This document shows, piece by piece, positions 9,546-18,558 of a stretch of DNA of 21,110 nucleotides. This DNA is from Hofstenia miamia (taxonomy: Eukaryota; Xenacoelomorpha; Acoela). Every line of letters begins with the position of its first letter. Within the stretch, counting starts at the first letter, position 1. The stretch lies in the NCBI GenBank assembly GCA_004352715.1, contig SCFE01000021.1, forward strand, positions 2,481,488-2,502,597, read 5' to 3'. The position numbers and the translations under genes are program-made. Below the pieces are notes generated by a model. It was not told the origin of the DNA, searched no databases, and saw only the letters and a program-made list of their open reading frames with translations.

Positions 9546-10200
9546 TCAGTGTTGCAAAAGGGTCAATCCTACTGACCCACGACTAAACAGTGACTCACGT
9601 TCCATTGACCCACAACCCACGCAGTGCTGACTTACTGATTCATCAGAATGCAAAATAATAAAGTGCTACAAAATATGAAATAAAATGTATTTCCTCAAAA
9701 AATTTAGTCAATAAATCAAATCAGTTGTATATGCTTGCACAAGAACTAAAAAGGCCTCCACAATTGCATCTGAAAGTTGGTTTCTTGAAGGCATGAATAT
9801 ATTACTCAAGGTAGAAAAATGCCTTTCTAACTCTGCAGATGCTGCTGAAAGTATTATAAATTCGAATCGCTTCTTATGCAAAACATTAAAGGGTCAAACA
9901 GACTTTGATTTTTGTTAGAAATTTTATCATCAAGAATAACATAACTCCTAATTTCTGTTTTGCAATTCTTCTTTATTCATTACATGTAAGTATTTTATCG
10001 TTTGACTTAGAGTTGCAAGTGCATATTCAAAAATTAGCAAAGCTTTTCTGAATATTTGAGTCGCTTGAGCTTTCCTTATGTTAACTGATTAATAAAAAAA
10101 GTGCTGTCTGTATTATAAATGAGGCAACCCTACTGACACACATAAAAAGGTGAGCCAATTGAACTATTCGCACGACCCACGTGGGTCATTAGCAACTCTG
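9546..10200. mobile_element. hAT-like element, internally deleted, with transposase remnant
   Basis: The left end CAGTGTTGCAAAAGGGTCAA and the reverse complement of the right end (CAGAGTTGCTAATGACCCAC) form an imperfect terminal inverted repeat with the CAG-x-GTTGC tip common in hAT elements. GACCCAC motifs repeat at both ends, including a perfect 14-bp palindrome GACCCACGTGGGTC at 10174-10187. Inside lies a minus-strand remnant of a hAT transposase C-terminus. The flanking 8-mers (CAATGATT and GTTTGAAT) do not match well, so either the insertion is old or one boundary is off by a few bases. Confidence 0.75.
9708..9897 (-). pseudogene. hAT transposase C-terminal (dimerisation) remnant
   Basis: Minus-strand translation before a TGA at 9708-9710 gives about 60 residues including SAASAELERHFSTLSNIF, then SRNQLSDAIVEAFL. 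This follows the hAT C-terminal dimerisation pattern: small residues and S-A-x-S-E-R, then F-S, then R-x-x-L-x-D-x-x-V-x-x-x-x-x-L. The SER triplet has changed to LER. Only this segment remains; the zinc finger and the catalytic core are absent within the 655-bp element, so the gene is a dead, internally deleted copy. Confidence 0.75.
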
Positions 10201-10889
10201 GTTTGAATATAATCGATGCTAACTGGTATGAAACGAGTTACAACTACTTCTTGTATTTTGGAATTTGTAGGTTTTTGGGCAAGCTTCTTTTCCTGAAATA
10301 TATGCTGATAAACTATGAAAAATATAAAATGCATAAATACATTGCAGTGAATTAAAATATTTACTATCACAAATCAACAATTTAAATTTCATGTTGAATA
10401 TAGTGTTTAGTGAGCGGCCAAAAACGCATTCTTTAGCAGCTCCACTTGATCCCTTTGTTAACTTCTATTATCCAAGAGCACTTCATGAATTTGGAAAGAA
10501 TTTTATTATCACCTATCTAAAAAAAATAAGTTTTTTTAGTGCCATGGCTGCAATAAACTCTAATTTTAAGCAGTATCATCTCAGAATAAATACTTTTATA
10601 TTGAATACAGAATTGACAAATCACATTTAATCCCAAGTATTAATACCATAATTTTAGTAAATATGATGTATCTGTACAGCAAATCAAATAATTTGTGATT
10701 GCATTCCTCATTCAGCACTTTATTTGTTAATGGGAAATATTTTTTTTCATACTATTTTAATATTTGTGAGATTCTTTCACACTTAAAAGTCAAAGCAAAT
10801 TTATTGCTGTAAATAAATGAAAGTAAAAAAAGCTACAAACTACAAATACATGTATTTACAAAATAATAATAAAATATATATTGAATAAA
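10201..10889. other. Intergenic, nothing recognised
   Basis: AT-rich. A 79-codon plus-strand frame at 10391-10630 shows no recognisable family, and nothing around it suggests a gene. Confidence 0.5.
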
Positions 10890-10890
10890 T

Positions 10891-10918
10891 GTGTGTGTGT
10901 GTGTATCTATGTGTGTGG
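10891..10918. repeat. (GT)n microsatellite at a LINE 3' end
   Basis: GTGTGTGTGTGTGTATCTATGT and a further GTGTGTG lie just past the last recognisable LINE coding sequence on its downstream (minus-strand) side. Some LINE clades end in short tandem repeats instead of poly(A), so this may mark the 3' terminus. Confidence 0.75.
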
Positions 10919-10919
10919 T

Positions 10920-12840
10920 GAGCTCAGTGTAAAAAACCAGTAAATGTGTTTAGCATGTTTGTGTCTTCGATTGTATTTTGTCGATGTAAAATTATGATTT
11001 TTAATTTTTTTTTATTTTTTTCTAAATTTTTTGTAATTTTTTTCTATTCTTATCTCATTTTCTAAATCATTCCAAATATTAGAGGCTGCTCAGTGAAAAC
11101 TAGGATAGGAAATACTACTACAAATAAACTTATGTGATCGAAGATTTACTTTTAAGTAATTATCAGGAAAAGAAATTGATTGTCGGCCATATTTATACTT
11201 AAATAAAATTGAAGCTGCATGGAATTGTACTTGATATAGTGGGGATAATATAATATATTTCCGACTGTATTCACTAACATAGTCATGTTTACGTGAAAAA
11301 TTTAATATTTTTAATGCCCAATTAAAAGTTTTTGATAATAAATAGCGGCTTTTTGTATTAAAATTTGTAAATAAAAATGAACAATAATGTAATTGCGATA
11401 AACAAAAGGCATGTAATAATTGAACGTGATAATCAGGTTAAAAATTTCTTAGGTGTAATAAGTATCTAACGCCAGAAGCCATTTTTTCTAACTTTTTTAG
11501 GGGAAATTTATCGAATTTTAAATCTTTGTCAATATCAACATCTAAATATGTAACATGATCAGATTGTTTTATTGGAACACTGTTAACAATTAATTCGATC
11601 TTGTTTGTTATTTCTTTTACAGAATTGGGGGAAAATATAATGAATTGCGTTTTTTCAATATTAATTTTGTAGCCCTAAATGCATCATTATCTGTATTTAT
11701 GAGGCAAGTATCATCAGCAAATTGATATATTTCACTATGTNNNNNNNNNNNNNNNNNNNNNNNNNNNNNNNNNNNNNNNNNNNNNNNNNNNNNNNNNNNN
11801 NNNNNNNNNNNNNNNNNNNNNNNNNNNNNNNNNNNNNNNNNNNNNNNNNNNNNNNNNNNNNNNNNNNNNNNNNNNNNNNNNNNNNNNNNNNNNNNNNNNN
11901 NNNNNNNNNNNNNNNNNNNNNNNNNNNNNNNNNNTTACATGTTTAATTATGTCATTTACATATATTGCAAATAAAATTGGCTCTAGTACTGTGTCTTGAG
12001 GCACTCCTCGATCGATTTTAATATAATCAGATTTCATATTATTCATTAAAACACGCTGTTTTCTATTTTCTAAAAAACTCATAAGTAATTTAACTGAATT
12101 TTGTTGAAATCCGTAATTTTTAAGTTTAATCGCCAAAACTTCAAAGTTCATTGAATTAAAAGCTTTGCTTAAGTCTAGAAGTGCTATGCAACTGGATTTA
12201 TTTTGAGATTTATTTGGGGATATTTTTTCAGTAATTAAAATAATTGCATCATTTGTACTATGCTTAGCGCGGAAACCACATTGCTTAGATGATAAGATAT
12301 TCTCAGGTATTGGTTGATTTGAATCTGCAATAATTTTTCGAATAATTTACCAAAAGAGTGTGTTATTGAGATTGGCCTATAATTTTTAGCAATAGGGGAT
12401 CTCCATTTTTATACAAAGGTGTTATGTCTGACTTTTTCATTATTTCCGGAAATTTGTTTTCAACTATACATTGATTAAATGCAAATGATAGATGTTCGCC
12501 AAATATATGAAAGAATTTCTTAATGATAAAGTACGGTAAATGAGTGGAACCTGAAGATTTATTAACGTCTAAATTTTGTACTATAGTTTCTAATTCTCTT
12601 AAGGTAGACAGCCTAAATTGAAACGTTGACTTACAATTTGATTGCCTAAGTTCTGATAGAGAAGGTTTAGGAAAATTGATATTACCTAATTCTTTAAATG
12701 TCTGATTTAAATGATTTAGTATCCTTTTTTATCGGTAAATATTTTATTAATACGACTATTTCTAAGAATATTTTTCATTAAAATATATTTCAGATTTTTG
12801 AATTGGAATATCTGTTTTTGAAAAATATATTTTTTTAATA
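10920..12840 (-). pseudogene. Dead LINE reverse transcriptase, nearly whole domain, minus strand
   Basis: Minus-strand frames contain reverse transcriptase landmarks in the right order: NKSSGSTHLPYF near 12565, the NYRPIS motif near 12380, QCGFRAKHSTNDA near 12275, the first catalytic block LLDLSKAF near 12160, GVPQDTVLEPILFAIYVNDI near 11980, the second catalytic block QFADDT near 11715, then KINIEKTQFIIF and TYLDVDI. A C-terminal tail with AASNIWNDLENEIR lies near 11080. It is inactive. At least two frameshifts flank the NYRPIS region, sequence is missing after QFADDT, the conserved GVPQG glycine is Asp, and stops occur in the tail. A 194-N gap (11741-11934) falls between the NDI and ADDT motifs. 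It is a non-LTR element, perhaps CR1/Jockey-like; the clade is uncertain. It is a different lineage from the fragments at 1-452 and 16840-17215. Confidence 0.87.
11741..11934. other. Assembly gap (194 N) inside the LINE
   Basis: A run of N between two blocks of the LINE reverse transcriptase. In this family the two flanking motifs are normally only a short loop apart, so the stated gap length is probably wrong or hides an insertion. Confidence 0.99.
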
Positions 12841-14497
12841 TAAAAAAATATTTAAAATTGCACGTAGTTCATATTATCAATTATGATAACCCACTCATTA
12901 TGAAAAACTATTTTTCTATGAATTGTATTATCATTTATGCTGCATTATGCTTCAAGATGCAATTTTAGTTGCTTGAAAATTGCTCATAATGTCTGCATAC
13001 ATTGTATTCTAATCGTTTCCATCATTTTATAGCAATCCTTAATAAATGACATTACAATCTAGACATTGAACATTTCTGTAACTATAATGATTTATGAAGA
13101 CTGAGTAACTGTGTAGGTATATCCCTAAAGAAATCGCTAAAATTTAGTGCTTAATTGTTTAATAAACGATAATTTGCTAATGCAGTAGAATTTTCAAATA
13201 CAAAAACAAAGAAATATAGCTTACATATTTTGTTGCGGGAGTTTCATTACGAGGAAGACCTAAAGCTTTTCTATAGCTTAAGTTGTTTTTAACTTACATC
13301 ATAAATTTACCTAAATCTAAATCTGCTAATACAACATCATAGAATGTTGTTATGGAATGAATCAAGCAATAATTTCAGTACTTGCAGTTGCATATAACCT
13401 TTGTTATTATTTAATAATGAGTGGAGCATGACATTAAGCTGGTTGACTGTTCGGAATTTTCAAAGAAATATGTTTTTTAGACATTAGCTCAAATAAATAA
13501 GAGAAAAAATTATATTTTCATATTAAGAAACGAGGAATCGTTGACTTTGCATGAATGAATTTATTTTGGTTTAGCCAGTATTGCATTAAGAATTTTATTC
13601 CTGCACACATGTGTCTCTAGTCTGTTGACGCACGCAAACCACACTTTTTTAATTGATAAAACCTATCATTACTAGTTCAACAGTAATAAATGGAATAGCA
13701 CAATGTAAGTTTAACCATAAAAAATGCTGGCTGTGCTGACACACACCGTCTCATTTTATCAAGAAAATTTAATTCTTACAAAAATTATACTAAAACGTCA
13801 AATCATTTTTCAATCTCTGAGCCAACAAGAAATATTTACGCTTTCATCGTTTAAGCAGAATCAAAAATTTTTTGGGACAAAACCAGGTGACTTGAAAATT
13901 TTTTTTTACTAGACATACTTATTGCAGCCACGTTGACAATATACTAAGATAGAATGGAGCACTTACAGCTGTTTGCGTTTCCCAAATCATTCCCATTACA
14001 ATAAACAACTTAGGAAATTGCTCTAAGACTCTTCATATCTTCGGCGCCAAAACACTACGTACTATTAAATAGAATGAAGTATTAAATACTGATGTATTCA
14101 CGGTGTTATCCTTGAAATTCAAAAATATTTTATCAGGTTTCAAATAGATGTAATTTTTTCATGCCCTCCAGTGTTTATCAGATTTATCCTGCAATGACAT
14201 CCCGTCCTCACTAACCTATATACGATTGTTATTAATTTCAATTTAATAACAACGGTATAAATTTGAATTTTCAATTCACAGGGGCCGATTTTCGTCAGTC
14301 TTACCAGCTTCATCAACGGAGAATATAGCATAATGACTTATCGCTAAGAAATTTAAGCCGAATATCCTATCCTTATTAAAATCTGTGTGTCACCTTGAAT
14401 TTTCCTAAATCATGATTTTTCAATAAGTTTACTGACTTTGTGTTTTCTGACACCTACATCGACCAGTATGAAAGTATTAGAGCCATCAACATTTATT
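12841..14497. other. Intergenic, nothing recognised
   Basis: About 1.65 kb of AT-rich DNA. Open frames at 13724-13912 (plus) and 14140-14331 (minus) have no motif or splice context. The leftmost part (12720-12840) may be the decayed upstream portion of the LINE. Confidence 0.5.
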
Positions 14498-14786
14498 TTG
14501 AAATATATATTAAAAATGGAATATAAATACATTTATGTTATGGTCAAGGCCTCCTTTGTCATTGGCATATAAGTGATTGGAATTAAAAGCTTTCTATTAT
14601 TAACAATTCTACTAATCTTTAAATTAGAGTTGGGATTTTANTTGAAATATATATTAAAAATGGAATATAAATACATTTATGTTATGGTCAAGGCCTCCTT
14701 TGTCATTGGCATATAAGTGGTTGGAATTAAAAGCTTTCTCTATTATTAACAATTCTACTAATCTTTAAATTAGAGTTGGGATTTTA
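14498..14786. repeat. 143/145-bp near-identical direct repeat joined by one N
   Basis: 14498-14640 and 14642-14786 are the same sequence except for one A/G difference (GTGATTGG against GTGGTTGG) and a 2-base CT insertion. They are separated by a single N at 14641. Two alleles of one locus placed end to end at a closed gap would look exactly like this. A genuine recent tandem duplication is the alternative. Confidence 0.95.
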
Positions 14787-14838
14787 TTTAAAAATTCATC
14801 CTCTATATTTACATTGATGATTCAGTTTTGAAAACGTC

Positions 14839-15071
14839 ACATTTCATCAAAATTCAAAATAGAATTAACGTAATTCTTTGTGCATTGTGGCTATTGCTCA
14901 CTAAGTAGCAGAAGTTGTTTGTCCATTTAAGATAAAGATGTTTGCAGACCAAAGTATTTTTGTAATTTCATTACCAGTTCATATAAAATTGATACGATTG
15001 CAACATTCACGTAAATCAAGATAAATAGTATTTACATATAAAAAGATTTTTGGGAATTTTAAAAGTCAAAT
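14839..15071 (+). promoter_or_regulatory. Promoter region of EF-hand gene B, conserved with gene A
   Basis: Blocks shared with 1865-2119 are AAGATAAA at 14929-14936, CAGACCAAAGT at 14945-14955 with the following TTTTTGTA, and GTAAATCAAGATAAA at 15011-15025. An ACATATAAAA TATA-like box lies at 15034-15043, 29-38 bases before the ATG. Spacing between the two AAGATAAA motifs differs from gene A by about 14 bases, so the blocks moved by small indels while their order was kept. Confidence 0.6.
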
Positions 15072-16462
15072 ATGTATGAAGATGAAGACATTGTTAACAG
15101 AATCGCCAACGAATCAAACTTCAGCAAACAGGATATCAGATCAATGTTGGAGAAATGTAAAGAAGACTACCCATCAGGTATCCTTACCAAGGAGGACTTA
15201 GCATCTGTCTTTTCGGAATCTTTTCATCAAAAAAACGCTGCGGCTTTTAGTGAACTGTTGTACAATGTGTTCGATAAAAATAATGATGGGTCAGTAGATG
15301 TTGTAGAACTTCTCTGTGGGTTAGCCCTATTTAGTGAAGGGGCAACGTATGACGAATTGCTAAATTTAGCATTTGAGGTTTGTTCTTCTTAATATTTTAA
15401 ACTAAAGTTTAAGTAATATCAAGTTAGTGCGGTTATACATTCTTAAAATTCATTATTATCAAGACGTCCGTCAACATTCTGTTCACATCACACACATATT
15501 TCAACATTGATGCTATATTGTTATTAGAATATTGATAAATATGTAATCTATAACTTTGATAGGTAAGAGTTGCATAAATGTCATATTAATATAACATACA
15601 GAGAGCTCAGCCTTTATCTATTAAGGAAAAATGCAGACTTCTGAAGTATCTTATCTATAATAAGTTAATCCTTAAAATCTATCATACAATATATAATTTT
15701 GTTGTCGTTGTTACCATAGCACGCTTAGCTCACCTACAGAGCATTTATAGGTATATGCAAGTCCTACTGTAACAACGGCCTGGCAATTTGCAGTAATATG
15801 AAGGAAAATGAGGCTATGAATGCATTCTGCCACAGGCCATCATTTAATATAATAAGTCGCTTTAGTAACCAAGTCAAAGAATTCTCTATTTTACACATCT
15901 TCATGAAGTGAAAAAAATTTGTCGTTAACAAAATTTTGATAAATTTCTGATTGCGTTTGGGATTTTAATCCTTCTAATAAAGCTTACATCCTCTTTACAT
16001 TTTCTTCATGTAAATTATGTTTCTAATCTATTTTACACTTTTAGTGCAAATTGTTCTGTAAGATGAACAAATCATAGACAAAGACTGTAAACTCAACATT
16101 AAACAACATTTACGAATTGTAATTTTAAATATATAAAATGATGTAATTGCAAATTTGTCTCAATATTAATATAAATAATATAGCAGACTTCACTTATTAG
16201 GGTATTGAATATTTAGATATGCGATCTTAATAAAGATGGAACAGTCGACTTAAAAGAACTGATCAAGTTTACGGCATCAGTGTACGCGCTTCATCCAAAA
16301 AAACGAAAACATGCAAAACAGTTGGCACAGGAAGATGCACGGAAGCTTTATAATGAAATGTCAAGAAATCGCAAAGTAAGAGTTAAGCTGCCTGAATTTA
16401 AAAGAGTTATTTCAAAGGACCCATTGGGTAAATATATTGTTAAGTTATTAAGTGGCGAATGA
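15072..16462 (+). CDS. EF-hand calcium-binding protein B, paralogue of gene A, two exons
   Basis: Exons 15072-15377 and 16217-16462 join in phase 0 (GAG|GTTTGT, ATTTAG|ATA) and encode 183 residues, the same length and split as gene A. About 23 of 183 residues differ. EF2 is DKNNDGSVDVVE (68-79; position 3 is Asn, still a ligand) and EF3 is DLNKDGTVDLKE, identical to A. EF4 is again the basic, ligand-poor SRNRKVRVKLPE, so that loss predates the duplication. Changes are denser in exon 2 (14 of 81) than in exon 1 (9 of 102) and cluster in the linker after EF3 (HPKKRKHAKQ) and near the C-terminus. There are no stops or frameshifts and the 3' signal is intact, so it is probably functional. Like gene A it has no myristoylation site; it is likely a soluble Ca2+ sensor with an unknown target. 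Confidence 0.88.
15378..16216 (+). other. Intron of EF-hand gene B
   Basis: 839 bases with donor GTTTGT and acceptor ATTTAG. No gene or defined repeat is seen inside. The position is identical to that in gene A, but the sequence is not alignable by eye. Confidence 0.8.
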
Positions 16463-16506
16463 ATTTTTTGTAGATTAGTTTATATGAATATTTTGTTGAA
16501 ATTGTA

Positions 16507-16512
16507 AATAAA
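16507..16512 (+). terminator. Poly(A) signal AATAAA of EF-hand gene B
   Basis: AATAAA lies 45 bases after the TGA stop, preceded by AATATTTTGTTGAA, which is also found before the signal of gene A. Confidence 0.7.
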
Positions 16513-16514
16513 CA

Positions 16515-16838
16515 GCTTAAGGGATTTATTTTTCAAAAGTTTAATAATCACTTGACCAGAAATGTTGTTTTCTTGGTGAAAACGAAAACTTTTGATGAAC
16601 TTCTCGAAAGAAGGAAAATATCTATACCTAAAGTTGCTTTTTACAATATAAAATATTGCTTACAACACAAATAAAAACAACAAAGATACATTTAAAAATT
16701 AATGTCTACAAAACAATTACAATTACTAGCTTAGTTTATGGCGAATTTAAATATGGCCTATTGAATAATCACAATTATACAATTTGAAAACCCGCAATTT
16801 CTATTCAAGCTTTTCCTTCTTATAATTACAGAAGTATT
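16515..16838. other. Intergenic, nothing recognised
   Basis: AT-rich spacer between gene B and a LINE remnant, without visible features. Confidence 0.5.
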
Positions 16839-16839
16839 T

Positions 16840-17215
16840 TTGAATACTCTTCATTTATAAATTTGTTTACAAGGCATCATTTGTAGAAATGTACGTAAAC
16901 CATATTGATTTTGAGAGTACATATTATATTGAAATAAATGATCGTTAATTTGATTAAAAAAACGTCGTTGAAAAATCTTACTAATTGGCAATGTAATAGA
17001 AATAGGTCTATAGTTCAAACAATCTCTTTGGTCATTTTGTTTAAATAATCGATTAAACACTCATTTATAATGTAAGAAATTGGCTCAGCTATTAAATCTG
17101 AAGCAATTTCTAGGTACGAAGTAGGAATCATAGAGAGGCCAGTATATATTTGTTCTTTAAAGATTGAATATGTTTGATACTTTGAATATGCGAAACTTAT
17201 GCTACACGTTTTTGA
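16840..17215 (-). pseudogene. Short decayed LINE reverse transcriptase fragment
   Basis: Minus-strand frames give YTGLSMIPTSYLEIASDLI and ISYIINECLI (about 17150-17050). After a small deletion and frame change come LFKQNDQRDCLNYRPISITL and then NQINDHLFQYN and SQNQYGLR (17060-16880). These are the start-of-palm motifs of LINE reverse transcriptases. After QYGLR the usual STNDAL follows in another frame with stops, so the copy is dead. It is truncated at the right by the inverted-repeat element that starts at 17236. It belongs to a lineage different from the two other LINE remnants in the window. Confidence 0.82.
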
Positions 17216-17235
17216 TAAAAATCTTATCGCTGTAA

Positions 17236-18028
17236 CCCATGTAGCCAAACCAGTGATCCACTGGTGGGTAATAAGTGGCATGGGCAGTCACCAGTCCCCA
17301 CTAGTGGACCACTGGTGGAAAGTAGTGGCAGTAGTGGCAATTGCAGCTACTCTTAGCCACCAGTGGACCACTAGTTACATCTGATATACTTTTAATCATA
17401 AATAATATATGAGCTAATGCTTGCAAGTAAAATATTATTCATGATTATGCTTCTTAGATCTCATAAATATATAAAATTCATTGTAAAGAGCTTTTTGCAA
17501 TTTTTTGTTTGTAACAATTATAACATATGTGCAGAATGAAATTTCAAAATAATTTGCTCATGAGTATTCCAAGGCTTTGAAATTAATGTATACATGAGTA
17601 CTTAAAATTTGGCAAAATTTTTTTTAAATATTGGAAGAATATAATGTTTAAGCACTGCAATTTCTTCTAAAATTGAAAATTAAATTTAAACTGGGCATTT
17701 TTGTATGCTTGTGCTATTGTTTATAAAAAATTTTTTTCTATTTACAATTACCAAATTAAAATCAATATGAATGCTAAGCTTGCTAGTATTTCCTTCAACC
17801 GTTTCTTGGGCTGGAGTTGGCTTAAACTGCTATGTTTAAACTATTTATCAATGTAAAAGTTTGCTATTGTTACATTTAATACATTGCTCTGATGCAAAAA
17901 TGTTACTTTTGCCATCAGTGGGCCATTGGTGTACAGCCAATTAGCCACTGGTGCACGGGTGGCCAAATCCTCCCTCGGTGGCCCACCGTTTTTGCTACTG
18001 GTGGCCCACCAGTGGTTGGCTACGTGGG
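17236..18028. mobile_element. Inverted-repeat DNA element with CCACTGGTGG arrays
   Basis: The left tip CCCATGTAGCCAAACCAGTG and the reverse complement of the right tip (CCCACGTAGCCAACCACTGG) form an imperfect terminal inverted repeat. About 150 bases at the left and 125 at the right are packed with CCACTGGTGG / CCACCAGTGG-type units in both orientations, giving GC-rich ends around an AT-rich, non-coding core of about 520 bases (17380-17900). No clear target duplication is seen, so the boundaries are uncertain by a few bases. It is non-autonomous and the superfamily is unknown. Confidence 0.75.
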
Positions 18029-18558
18029 AAGTAGTAATTGTAATTTAATAAATAATAAATAAGGATTTGCCAGGTCCAGACTATCATGTCAGGTTTGATA
18101 CATCGAGTTCGGCTTTTGATTTGCGCGAATTTTGTGAATACAACTTTGAAAGTCGATAACAATAAGTAAAGTTTCGTGATATTTTCTTTCATTCGCAACA
18201 AGAATCCAAAACATTCCTCAATTTTTTGAATAGAAGAAATGTTTTGAATTCTTGTTCTGTTTGCAAACATTGTCTTCTTTTGTATATTTCATCTTCTTGC
18301 ATTAAATGCAATTGCTGTATGAATTTGGACAATCAACTCAATTTATGTAATTAATCTCATTAATTTATATTTAATGTTTTAAGGTAAAAGTAATAGCTAA
18401 GCAAAAACAAGTAGAAGCTGGCAAGATTAACATTTTTTGAATAAGGTAATTTACTAAACATAAGAAAAATTGGGTTGTATAATAAAAATTTGCTAATGCT
18501 TTCAACACTTAAGTTTGAGTATAAAATGATAATCTAGTTTTAGTTTGATAAACTAGTT
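18029..18558. other. Spacer between the inverted-repeat element and the paraoxonase gene
   Basis: A minus-strand open frame (17995-18270) runs from here into the end of the inverted-repeat element. Its translation is not recognised. It might be the displaced upstream part of the LINE fragment at 16840-17215, but I see no diagnostic motif. Confidence 0.35.

Noticed and set aside
11722-11946. Plus-strand open frame through the N run
   Set aside because: It exists only because N is not read as a stop; the real signal is the minus-strand LINE.
17199-17384. 61-codon plus-strand frame rich in HWW/VAV patterns
   Set aside because: It is the translation of the CCACTGGTGG repeat array, not a gene.
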